Shown: positions 10,069 to 18,942 of the stretch, one piece after another
Numbering within the stretch: position 1 is the stretch's first letter
Layout of the letters: each line of letters begins with the position of its first letter
Origin: an uncultured Clostridia bacterium
GTDB lineage: Bacteria > Bacillota > Clostridia > Christensenellales > UBA1242
Direction of reading: 5' to 3'
Assembly (NCBI GenBank): GCA_947626955.1
Contig: CANQUB010000004.1
Span: 1-52,687 of the forward strand
Length of the DNA: 52,687 nt
Notes under the pieces: generated by a model
Databases searched by the model: none
What the model saw: the letters and a program-made list of their open reading frames with translations, nothing else
What the model was told of the DNA's origin: nothing
Translations under genes and position numbers: made by a program

Positions 10069-10246
10069 CTAAGCTTCCTTTTTGAACAGTATCAAGGCAA
10101 GAGCCAATACCACAACTGTGAGCGCCACCAAAACCACATTGGTAATCGCTGCGTAGCCAACTTGTTAGAAGAGAGTCTTTAACCGTCTTCATAACGCTAG
10201 CCAGCACTAAAACAAAGGAAATCAGCACCAAAGCAGCAACAACCAA
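10069..10246 (-). pseudogene. Small membrane protein remnant with +1 frameshift
   Basis: MVVAALVLISFVLVLASVMKTVKDSLLTS then, one base later, GYAAITNVVLVALTVVVLALALILFKKEA*. Confidence 0.5.
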
Positions 10247-10484
10247 CTTTAAGATATTTAGCTATTGCTTGCCTTTTTACTTTTTATGACATCAACACCG
10301 AATTAATAATTTTAGCCGGCATAATTGTTGTCTCATTTTCCATTTTTCAACTTTCTCTTCCAAAATTGCAAAATATACGCATTTTCCACTGTATTTAACA
10401 TGTATCTTGCGTTTTTTAAAATTGTTTTTTACTCAGTTTTTAATTAAATCTTCTAGTTCGTTTAGTTCAAACAATCCTTCATCT

Positions 10485-10556
10485 AATTGATTGTATTATT
10501 GTGAAATCCTTTCAGTTTCACCTTTGTATTAAGTTGTTCAAATTGATTGTATTATT
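10485..10556. repeat. Two copies of AATTGATTGTATTATT 56 bp apart
   Basis: Identical 16-mers at 10485-10500 and 10541-10556. Confidence 0.6.
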
Positions 10557-10620
10557 CATATATTTTAGTCCTTTCAAATTTTGTATTTTCTTTAATATCT
10601 CAATCAATTATCTCTTTCTG

Positions 10621-10683
10621 AAGGCAACCCCTTGAAGTGTGACCAATTTCTTCCTTTTTCCCATTAAGAGGAGCAATGATTTA
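10621..10683. repeat. Copy A of 63-bp imperfect direct repeat (degenerate terminator)
   Basis: AAGGCAACCCCTTGAAGTGTGACCAATTTCTTCC...GAGCAATGATTTA aligns without gaps to 11861-11923. Confidence 0.7.
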
Positions 10684-11349
10684 ATGCATTTCTAAGCGTT
10701 CTCTTATGTCATTAAGTATCTCGCCATTATATTTAAAATACCTTGGACCTGCAACATGACCATCTTTACCTAATTTTAATAGTATTTTGGCTAATGCAGT
10801 TAATGACATTACTTCGCCATTAAATTCGACTCGCCTATCATCAACAACTATTGCAAACTTTGATTCATCACGTGCAAATGTTATCTTTGAACCAACAGGA
10901 ATATTACATTTTTTAAATGTAAATGGAGATGCTTTTTCTTGAGCTTCTATTTTTACTGCTGTTGCGATATTTTCCTCTTCTTTCTCGATGTCTGATTGCC
11001 CTACAATTTTTAATTTGTCTTTTGTTCCATGTATTTCTGCCATGGCATCAAATAAGTCATAAGCATCTTCAGCAGACATCGCATAAAATTCCCTAACCCT
11101 TTTCTTACCATTAATAGTTTCTCTTGATCTTAAATCCGGATTAAGTTTATCAATTATAGAATGTATTTTCATATCGGTTAATCTAACATTCACTTCATAT
11201 GTTGCAAATATTCTAAATCCAAATGGAGTGCACTCACTTCTATTAAGTTGTTTTACTCTTTGCTCAACATCATCGGCATAACCAATTTTAACCCACTCAG
11301 GAAATGATGGGTTTGTTAAAATATAAATGTAACCTTTTTCTTCTGTCAT
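10681..11349 (-). CDS. GIY-YIG (T5orf172/MUG113-like) protein with RAMA-like C-terminal domain
   Basis: 'GYIYILTNPSFPEWVKIGYADDVEQRVKQLN' plus C-terminal 'GSKITFARDESKFAIVVDDRRVEFNGEVMSLTALAKILLK...GPRYFKYNGEIL'. Confidence 0.75.
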   Translation of the reverse strand: MTEEKGYIYILTNPSFPEWVKIGYADDVEQRVKQLNRSECTPFGFRIFATYEVNVRLTDMKIHSIIDKLNPDLRSRETINGKKRVREFYAMSAEDAYDLFDAMAEIHGTKDKLKIVGQSDIEKEEENIATAVKIEAQEKASPFTFKKCNIPVGSKITFARDESKFAIVVDDRRVEFNGEVMSLTALAKILLKLGKDGHVAGPRYFKYNGEILNDIRERLEMH

Positions 11350-11361
11350 ACAATACTCCTT

Positions 11362-11393
11362 ACTTGCGTTTATTATATCATAAATTTAAAATA
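11362..11393 (-). promoter_or_regulatory. Promoter for the GIY-YIG gene
   Basis: Minus: TTGAAA - 17 bp - TATAAT (TGATATAAT extended -10), then AAGGAG SD before ATG. Confidence 0.6.
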
Positions 11394-11458
11394 TTTTCAA
11401 AACACTTGAAAAATATTTTCACAAGAGTTAAAACACAACTCAATTATGGGAGGCTCTT

Positions 11459-11713
11459 ATGGATTTAATTCAGGTTATTTTAAGTGCTTATGAAGATAAA
11501 AGAATAAACAAACATTCTAAAACTTATAAAATGCTATGCAGGGTTGTTGATGCTGAAAACAAACTGCGTGCTACTTTTGATGAAAAACAAAAAGAACTCT
11601 ATCATGAATTTGATATACTAACTCTCGAATATCAAGGTTTACAAGACATAGAACTAATCAAGTTCATTTTAGAATTCTTTCACACCGTGCATAATCCGAT
11701 GGATAAAATATAA
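11459..11713 (+). CDS. Small hypothetical protein (possibly DUF6809-like)
   Basis: 84 aa, GGGAGG SD upstream; 'DEKQKELYHEFDILTLEYQGLQDIELIKFILEF'. Confidence 0.5.
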   Translation: MDLIQVILSAYEDKRINKHSKTYKMLCRVVDAENKLRATFDEKQKELYHEFDILTLEYQGLQDIELIKFILEFFHTVHNPMDKI

Positions 11714-11855
11714 TTATTTTTTCTTTCCTTGCATATCTCAAAAATTGATACATTGATAATTTTCACACTCCTCTACTTATATAAGGACATTATCTTTAAA
11801 AAAATTTAGGCAGTAAATGCAAAAATTAAAAATTTCTTTAATTTTTTTACAATCA

Positions 11856-11884
11856 CAAAAAAGGCCACACCTTGAGGTGTGACC
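11856..11884 (-). terminator. Rho-independent terminator after res
   Basis: Minus: GGTCACACC-TCAA-GGTGTGGCC-TTTTTTT. Confidence 0.8.
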
Positions 11885-11923
11885 AATCTTTTCTTTTCCC
11901 TAATCAAAAGCAGCAATGATTTA
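11861..11923. repeat. Copy B of 63-bp imperfect direct repeat
   Basis: AAGGCCACACCTTGAGGTGTGACCAATC...GCAGCAATGATTTA; same length and alignment as 10621-10683. Confidence 0.7.
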
Positions 11924-11927
11924 TGTT

Positions 11928-14531
11928 TTATAGCTCTTTCAAAATAGTCAAAAATTCATCTAATGTTATGGAATCTGGATTACTTTGTATATCTTCTTTT
12001 GATACCATATAATAACGATAATCTGCACCGGCCTGAGATTGCCATATTTTTCCCAACTCTGCTTTTTCTCTACTATTATCGTTTGAAGCCAAATAATCAC
12101 CTTTTGTTTCAATCATTACAATTTTTCCGCTATTTGTCATAGCTATAAAATCTGGGTAATGATTTAAAAATCCATTAATATAAAACTCTTGCCTATCTAT
12201 ATTACGGTGCCACCATTTAATATTTGATAAAGATGCAACCTTTTCAATAACATCCAATTCAAAACCATTTACTGATTGTTCTGCTGTATATAACGATTTT
12301 TGAAGGATTTTAAATGCGTTGGTTGGTGAAATTACAGAGCTAAAACTAAAAGATGGCAAGCAATAAATTTTCCCCTGTTCAAGCCACTCTCTAAATTTTT
12401 TCCTTTGGTGATCCATTTGCAATAGTTTAATTTTAGCCTCAATTTTTGATGTGTATCCATAAATATTTTTTTCAAGTTCAGCAATTGCTTCGCTATTCAT
12501 ATTATCAACAACACGATCAATGTAATCAGCCAAGTCAGAACCAGAAACATTATCTAACTTTTCTAATTGGGTTTTTATTTGATATTTACAGTTTCTTTTT
12601 TTGCTTTCAGGTGGCAAAGAATCAAAGATTTCTTTGTAAAATTTATTTTCCACACCCTCAAGTCTTCTATATTTAGGACTCTCGTTCTTATTTACATCAA
12701 TTTCATAAAAACTTTCAGTGGCAGTAGTAAAATCAATTTCTATATCTTTATCCCTTAGAGTAAAATTATCGAGCAACATTTCATTTGTTAAAAGCACTTT
12801 ATAATCACTATCCAATTGTGTAAATATATTTGGTTTTGGTTTTACAAAAAATTGAGGTATTTTTAGAATTTTTACTTCATCTTTAAAATTTTCATACATA
12901 ACATAATTACTCATTTTACTTCTAACCTCCAAGGGTAAATTACCAAACACTTCACTACTAGACTCTTTTAAAATTTCATCATAAGAATCACTTTTTTCTT
13001 CTGCACTTGCAAGCATAGATGTAATTGTGTTAGATGCCTGCCCCTTTCTATTAATTAGCTCTTCCTTTACCACTTCATCGTTAAATTGTAAAAATTCTTC
13101 TTGTTTATCAAGATTTTCCATTTTACTTTGAAGCATATGAACTTTTACCGGTTCGACTTCTTGCGTTTCAGCAATTCGATATTCTTTTTCACTAAAACCT
13201 GCATTGTTCAAACCTGTAATAACTTTCTTAATTGTTGAATTAAAATCATTCGAAGAAGTTAAAACATAAGAAAGATTTAAGAATTTGCTATCATGTTGTT
13301 TAGTATAAGGAAGTCTAAGTACTCTACCTAAAATTTGTTCAACATCAACTACCGAAGTTTTATTGGCAAGGGTAGCTAAAATATATGCAAAAGGACAATC
13401 CCAACCTTCTTTTAAGGCATTCACGGTTATAATGTATTTTATTTTGCAATCATGAGATAATAAATTGACATTTTTTATTTCATTTATTTCAGCTGTCTTA
13501 ATTGCTATTTCCTCTTTTGGAATACCTAATCCTACCAACCTTTCTTTCAATTTCTCAAAAGTTTCTTTATTTTCATCAATTTTTGGTTGAGCTTGAAACA
13601 ATACAATAGGTCTTATATAAACCCCATTATTTTTCTCGTTTTCAAGAGCCATGGTTTCTAATTTTTCTCTCAAATCTATTGCGTCAATAATTACTTGCTC
13701 TTGTGATGGTCTATTATACAGAATCACAGGCAGCTTAACCATATTTTCAGCTTTTAATTGTGAGGCATCAACATATGAAATTATATTGCTATTTTTTCGA
13801 GGCGTGGCAGTTAAATCTAAAATGAAACTCGGATTTAAATTTTTCAACATTTCAACACTGAGATCCCCTGTTGTATGATGACTTTCATCAACTATAACTA
13901 CCGGAGATAATTGATTTAAAACTTGAATTAGAGCAGTATCATCAACATTTTCAATTTTTGTTGCTGGTGTTGGAGAATAGTTTGCAAAAGTATTTAAGTT
14001 TCCGTTTTCTTGATATATTTTTCTTGCCTCTTTATTTCTAATTCTCAAACTATCAAAGCTCATTACAATAATTGATAACTGCTCATTTATTTGTGTGATG
14101 TTAAATTGTTGCCCATCTAATGCCTGTTGTTTCGTATAAATTTGAACTCTTCCGTTAAAATCCGTTTCAATTTTTTGTCTATATGGATGAGAAGGGTTTG
14201 TTAAATTATTTAAAGTCTGTGTTAGTATTGCTTCTGATGGCACAAGCCAAACTACAACTTTTAATTTTTCGCTTGGCAAATTGTTAAAAATAACTCTTAA
14301 AGCATTACAAGCTAAAAAGGTTTTTCCACCACCTGTTGGAACTTTAAAACAAACATGTGGGGTATTGGAAATTGTGTTGTTGTATGTAGCAAGTCCATTA
14401 AATCCAACATTTACACCTTGGTTGAGCCAAAGCTTATTATATGCAGAAACAACACTACCTGTTTCATTTAATAATTGGCAATAACTTTCTAAATCATTAA
14501 TTACCTTTTTTTGAAATTTTTTAAGTTCCAT
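11928..14531 (-). CDS. res: Type III restriction endonuclease subunit Res (SF2 helicase + PD-(D/E)xK nuclease)
   Basis: Walker A VPTGGGKT, DESHH, 'QILGRVLRLPY', C-terminal 'YPDFIAMTNSGKIVMIETKGDYL'. Confidence 0.92.
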   Translation of the reverse strand: MELKKFQKKVINDLESYCQLLNETGSVVSAYNKLWLNQGVNVGFNGLATYNNTISNTPHVCFKVPTGGGKTFLACNALRVIFNNLPSEKLKVVVWLVPSEAILTQTLNNLTNPSHPYRQKIETDFNGRVQIYTKQQALDGQQFNITQINEQLSIIVMSFDSLRIRNKEARKIYQENGNLNTFANYSPTPATKIENVDDTALIQVLNQLSPVVIVDESHHTTGDLSVEMLKNLNPSFILDLTATPRKNSNIISYVDASQLKAENMVKLPVILYNRPSQEQVIIDAIDLREKLETMALENEKNNGVYIRPIVLFQAQPKIDENKETFEKLKERLVGLGIPKEEIAIKTAEINEIKNVNLLSHDCKIKYIITVNALKEGWDCPFAYILATLANKTSVVDVEQILGRVLRLPYTKQHDSKFLNLSYVLTSSNDFNSTIKKVITGLNNAGFSEKEYRIAETQEVEPVKVHMLQSKMENLDKQEEFLQFNDEVVKEELINRKGQASNTITSMLASAEEKSDSYDEILKESSSEVFGNLPLEVRSKMSNYVMYENFKDEVKILKIPQFFVKPKPNIFTQLDSDYKVLLTNEMLLDNFTLRDKDIEIDFTTATESFYEIDVNKNESPKYRRLEGVENKFYKEIFDSLPPESKKRNCKYQIKTQLEKLDNVSGSDLADYIDRVVDNMNSEAIAELEKNIYGYTSKIEAKIKLLQMDHQRKKFREWLEQGKIYCLPSFSFSSVISPTNAFKILQKSLYTAEQSVNGFELDVIEKVASLSNIKWWHRNIDRQEFYINGFLNHYPDFIAMTNSGKIVMIETKGDYLASNDNSREKAELGKIWQSQAGADYRYYMVSKEDIQSNPDSITLDEFLTILKEL

Positions 14532-14540
14532 TATTTCTCC

Positions 14541-16154
14541 TTATAATTTTGCTATGTCTCTAGGTATTTTTTTAAATATAATGCCGTATTGAGTAAGCAT
14601 TTCTTTTGATAAATTGCAAACATCGGCATATATTACATAATTAGCACATTTTGTTTTAATCCCCGATAAAAAATCTATATCTAACGTTGTTCTTTTATCT
14701 TTTTCGTAATAAAAATAATATGCAGTATCATTATTCGAACCCAAATAATATTCATTATCATTGTCATTTTTTATTATAGCTTTTTTAGTTTCCATAAAAT
14801 AGATATATCTTCTTATTTCTTCGATTTGCAATTCTTCATTTAAATTTTTACCATCTCTAAAAATTGGCTCGCCTAATTCATAGTAACTAAAACTCCCTTT
14901 TATTCCTGCAATAGCCTTATCGCCTTCACCATATCCTTGAATAACTCTTTTTACACGCTCTGCTGTAATTGTTTCAGTATAATCCATCATCTCAACAAGA
15001 ATAAATTTACGGTTACCATTATCCCGTTTATTAAGATTAAGTACGGCGTGTGCAGTTGTACCCGAACCGGCAAATGAATCAAGAATTATTGAGTTTGAAT
15101 TGTTTACAAATTTTAAAAGATACTCAATAAGAGATACAGGCTTAGGATAATCAAAAACTTTGGCACCGTTTAAGATTAAGTCAACGTCCTTACCAGCCTC
15201 TTCTGTTGTACTTACACCCACTGATTCATCAATTAAGTTTGGTGGAACTTCTGGTTCGTAATTTGCTCTTTTATATGATAATACTAAATTATTAGATAAA
15301 TTAATAGTAGTGCCTTTTTCAATATTTTCATCTAGTGTGCTTTGAATCCAAATAAATTTATTTTCAAAGGTAACATCATTAACATTTTTACCATCTTTGA
15401 TAATCATATCATTTAATAATTTATTTGGAAATTTTTGGGTCCCATAAGTTCCAGCTTTGTAAACACCATCCTTACCTTTAAAGTTTATAACCCCTGATTT
15501 AAAATTTAATCTTTTCAATGAATTTTGTGGTTTAGTAAATGGATCATCACTAGGACTAGATTTTTGAACTCCTAAATATCTTTGATTATTTTTATTTTTT
15601 TCATAACAAACTATGTATTCAAGATTTTTCTTTATTTTATTAGACAAATTCGGAGGAGTTGCAGACTTATACCACATCCATTGACCTATAAAGTTTGTTC
15701 TACCGAATATTTCATCACAAATAAGTTTCAAGTTGGCAAGTTCATTATCATCTATACTTATAAAAATTCTACCATTTTCATTTAAAAGTTTTTGTAGAAG
15801 TTTTAATCTTGGATACATCATACAGAGCCATTTATCGTGTCTCGATAAATCTTCTCCTTCAGGTCCAACAACCTCTCCCAACCATTTTTTTATCCTTGGA
15901 TCATCTACATTATCACTATACACCCATTGACCTTCTTTTTTCCCCGTGTTATAAGGAGGATCAATATAAACACAGTCAACCAAACCTTCATATTGAGGTA
16001 ATAAAGATTTCAATGCTAAAAGATTATCCCCATGTATTATCATATTTTCACTTTTTTCAGAATTAAAAGTATACTTTTTTTTCAACGTCCTATAAGGAAC
16101 TTCCTGATGATGGTTTATAACCTTTTCTTTCCCGATCCAATTTAATGTTGGCAT
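14541..16154 (-). CDS. mod: Type III DNA adenine methyltransferase Mod
   Basis: 'YIDPPYNTGKKEG...' followed by 'ILDSFAGSGTTAHAVLNLN' (beta-class order); 9 nt from res. Confidence 0.93.
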   Translation of the reverse strand: MPTLNWIGKEKVINHHQEVPYRTLKKKYTFNSEKSENMIIHGDNLLALKSLLPQYEGLVDCVYIDPPYNTGKKEGQWVYSDNVDDPRIKKWLGEVVGPEGEDLSRHDKWLCMMYPRLKLLQKLLNENGRIFISIDDNELANLKLICDEIFGRTNFIGQWMWYKSATPPNLSNKIKKNLEYIVCYEKNKNNQRYLGVQKSSPSDDPFTKPQNSLKRLNFKSGVINFKGKDGVYKAGTYGTQKFPNKLLNDMIIKDGKNVNDVTFENKFIWIQSTLDENIEKGTTINLSNNLVLSYKRANYEPEVPPNLIDESVGVSTTEEAGKDVDLILNGAKVFDYPKPVSLIEYLLKFVNNSNSIILDSFAGSGTTAHAVLNLNKRDNGNRKFILVEMMDYTETITAERVKRVIQGYGEGDKAIAGIKGSFSYYELGEPIFRDGKNLNEELQIEEIRRYIYFMETKKAIIKNDNDNEYYLGSNNDTAYYFYYEKDKRTTLDIDFLSGIKTKCANYVIYADVCNLSKEMLTQYGIIFKKIPRDIAKL

Positions 16155-16228
16155 AAAAACTCCTTTGTAAAAATTTATTTAGCACATTATAGCATACTAA
16201 TTCATATTTTGTATATGATAAAATCAAA

Positions 16229-16256
16229 AAAACAGCAAAAATTAATTTTGCTGCCT
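16229..16256 (-). terminator. Terminator after rnlB-like gene
   Basis: Minus: CAGCAAAATTAATTTTTGCTG then TTTTTTTG. Confidence 0.75.
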
Positions 16257-16270
16257 ATTCAATTATTTTA

Positions 16271-16606
16271 CTAATCTAAATATATAAACTTTTTAATACT
16301 TTTGGATAATGTAGAACTTTCAAGCACTTCATTATTTTGCTTGAAATATTCGTGCGTATTTTCTTTTATTAACTCAGATACATATCTTGGATTTATTACT
16401 CTTGAGGTTACTTCATTCTCTTTATTAAATATTAATTCTATAAATCGATTAAAAGAAAAACCATTCCTATAAAACATATCTACAAGCACTCTTCCTTTAT
16501 TAGACACTTTTCTTATTTCGTCATATAGATAATACATATCTTCATTTGATAACAATAAAACATAACTTTCATAGTTATTAATCTTAAATAACATAAATTT
16601 TTTCAT
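16271..16606 (-). CDS. rnlB: RnlB-like antitoxin
   Basis: 111 aa, 'GRVLVDMFYRNGFSFNRFIELIF' matches remembered RnlB core 'GEILFDLLCANG..WNRFVTL'; directly after rnlA-like gene, 9 nt gap. Confidence 0.7.
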   Translation of the reverse strand: MKKFMLFKINNYESYVLLLSNEDMYYLYDEIRKVSNKGRVLVDMFYRNGFSFNRFIELIFNKENEVTSRVINPRYVSELIKENTHEYFKQNNEVLESSTLSKSIKKFIYLD

Positions 16607-16615
16607 ATTAATTTC

Positions 16616-17632
16616 CTAAAATAAGATTTTATAAGTTTCTTCGATTACTTCCAAAATTTCATCTCTTAATTCTTCTGCCTCTTTATAATTTTGAATAACT
16701 CTCATTTGTGCAGGATCAATGGTGCTGTGCGTATATACATTTCGTTTATCACAATATGTATCATAAAGTTTATATAGTGCATCTTTATCTTTCTGTGAAA
16801 TATCTGTCCTTAAATCAATCTCTGTCAGACCATTTTTTTTGTACCTTTTAAATGGGCTTAAGTTTTGCTTTAATGTAAAATGAAATTTTTGTGTAAGCAA
16901 TTTCTTTATATATCCTTCTAGTGCTTTAAAAACCCCGGTTAGAGGTGAAGAATAATCTTCTGATTCTATTTTGGAATTAATAAAACTAAACGAACCAGAA
17001 ATTGATTTCAATTGAGCCTCTTCCATATAATTATATGAAGTTTTTAAGATTTGCTTAATTCTACTACGTATAATATTAGCACTGTAAGCCTCTTCGCTAA
17101 ACTGTTTCCCCAAATCTACATAATCATCAAACGAAATTATATCCAAACTGGCAATAAAAGTTAATACAATATTAAAAGTATAATATGGCTTACCCTGAAT
17201 AACAATATTATTACTGTTCTTTGTAATCGTTATTTTATCATTGTTAAAACTTGTAAGTATATACCTATTTTCTATAATTGATATTGTTATTTTCCCAGCA
17301 AATTCAGATCGTATATAGTCTAGTATATCATTTATAATTTCTGCATTTTTAATAACAAGTTGATTAGAAAATTTATCATCTTTAATTCCATATTCTTCTA
17401 AATATTTTATAAGAACAAAAGCCAACTCTTTATTTTTACCAACACAAATAGGATTAATGCCATCTTTTAATAAATGAATATCTACTTGACAATCCATTCT
17501 ATTAACAAAAAATTTACATATAATTTTTGTTTGAGAATATCTTATTTCCTTCTTTGTAAAATTAGGATTTTCATCAAAAAATTTTTCCAATAAGTATTTT
17601 ACACTGTCTTTATTTATAAGTATCTTAGACAT
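16616..17632 (-). CDS. rnlA: RnlA-family HEPN ribonuclease toxin
   Basis: 338 aa, 'NNIVIQGKPYYTFNIVLTFIASL' (cf. RnlA 'LQIQGRPLSCYRVFTFNLAAL'), 'KALEGYIKKLL', C-terminal HEPN-like R-x4-H in 'DKRNVYTHSTIDPAQMRVI'. Confidence 0.78.
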   Translation of the reverse strand: MSKILINKDSVKYLLEKFFDENPNFTKKEIRYSQTKIICKFFVNRMDCQVDIHLLKDGINPICVGKNKELAFVLIKYLEEYGIKDDKFSNQLVIKNAEIINDILDYIRSEFAGKITISIIENRYILTSFNNDKITITKNSNNIVIQGKPYYTFNIVLTFIASLDIISFDDYVDLGKQFSEEAYSANIIRSRIKQILKTSYNYMEEAQLKSISGSFSFINSKIESEDYSSPLTGVFKALEGYIKKLLTQKFHFTLKQNLSPFKRYKKNGLTEIDLRTDISQKDKDALYKLYDTYCDKRNVYTHSTIDPAQMRVIQNYKEAEELRDEILEVIEETYKILF

Positions 17633-17634
17633 AT

Positions 17635-18927
17635 TTACCTCCCAGTTCTATATACATCTACTGCACATAATTTATTATTCACAGACCCAATTTTAAAATA
17701 AATATTGTCATTTTCTTTAAGATGAATTTTTATTTTTTTTAGTGAGAAGTACATAGATTTTACTCCATTGTATTGAATAAAGCCAAACTTTTTATCATAA
17801 TTAATTTTTGAAATGGTCCCAAATTTCAATTCATCTGTCTTTTTGATTACTTCTAAAGCACGATTCAATAATTGTTTTATATTAGGTGGTCTATCTCTAT
17901 TTAAACAAAATTCTTTTTCTGCAAACCTTAATTCTTCTTGTATAAACCAACCAAATGAAGACCTATAATATAATGTGGCCTCATAAAACTCTTTTGCCTT
18001 ATCGAGTTCGTTTGAATTTTCAAATAGTATCCCTAAATCGAATATCAAATTTATCATTTTTTCTTTGTCAAAGTTGTCACATAGGATAGCTTTACAAGAA
18101 TAATAAAGTGCTTTACTAACATCTCCACTTGAAAAATATAAGTTTGCTAATTTATGATACATATACCAAAAATTATGTTTTTCAGCTATCTCTTTATAGC
18201 TTTCTATATCCTCTTTTCTACCACTTAATAAACATCCACAATATAATTTTCTCGCAGCAAACCACAATCCATTTCCATAGTGTAGTTTTTCAAATGTGTT
18301 CAGTGCAACATCACACAATTCCATACATTCTTCAAATTTTTCTATTCTTTCTAAGCATTTCGTTTTAACTTGATAATAAAATTCTTTATAGGATGCCATC
18401 TCATAGGTTTGACCATTCTGGGCCTGAATTTCTTTGGGCTCAATTGGTAATAATTCTGAATTCAGTTTATTTATCCATTTCAATTCTTGATAATAACTTG
18501 TTGCAGCTCTATGTCTTAAAACTTGCACAACCTTATATATAGTCAACACATAAGGATTAAACATAAAATGTTCAACATCAAGTTGTTCGCAATTTTCTGT
18601 AATTAATTCAGCTATTGATATAAAATGTTCAAATGTTTCCTCAGAATAAATGTATGAACTTATTTCTGCAGAATACAAACAATATAAGTAAGCATCATTA
18701 ACATATTTTCTTTTCTTAACCTCTTCATAATCAAAAGTGCGTATTTTATCAATAAATAACTGTGCTTGTTCATGCTTTCTTAGTTTCTGACCTAACTTGC
18801 TTAGAATAAAGGAATCGGACAAATTAGCTTCTTCTAAAATCTTTAAATATTCAGAAAAAGCATCTTCCATAGAAGAAGATTCTAATAATTCCGCCTTTTC
18901 AAATTTTAACTTTAACTGTTCATTCAT
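17635..18927 (-). CDS. TPR-like protein with C-terminal cold-shock domain
   Basis: 430 aa; repeated helical pairs (e.g. 'YMYHKLANLYFSSGDVSKALYYSCKAIL'), C-terminal 'KFGTISKINYDKKFGFIQYNGVKSMYFSLKKI...LKENDNIYFKIGSVNNKLCAVDV' with RNP-like KFGFIQ and SMYFSL. Confidence 0.75.
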   Translation of the reverse strand: MNEQLKLKFEKAELLESSSMEDAFSEYLKILEEANLSDSFILSKLGQKLRKHEQAQLFIDKIRTFDYEEVKKRKYVNDAYLYCLYSAEISSYIYSEETFEHFISIAELITENCEQLDVEHFMFNPYVLTIYKVVQVLRHRAATSYYQELKWINKLNSELLPIEPKEIQAQNGQTYEMASYKEFYYQVKTKCLERIEKFEECMELCDVALNTFEKLHYGNGLWFAARKLYCGCLLSGRKEDIESYKEIAEKHNFWYMYHKLANLYFSSGDVSKALYYSCKAILCDNFDKEKMINLIFDLGILFENSNELDKAKEFYEATLYYRSSFGWFIQEELRFAEKEFCLNRDRPPNIKQLLNRALEVIKKTDELKFGTISKINYDKKFGFIQYNGVKSMYFSLKKIKIHLKENDNIYFKIGSVNNKLCAVDVYRTGR

Positions 18928-18933
18928 AATTTC

Positions 18934-18942
18934 ATTATAACA
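18934..18942 (-). promoter_or_regulatory. Extended -10 promoter of the TPR-CSD/rnlAB operon, apparently leaderless
   Basis: Minus: TGTTATAAT-GAAATT-ATG; no Shine-Dalgarno between -10 and ATG. Confidence 0.5.

Noticed and set aside
14541-16154. Phase-variable repeat tract in mod
   Set aside because: No long simple tandem repeat found in the ORF; only ordinary homopolymers.
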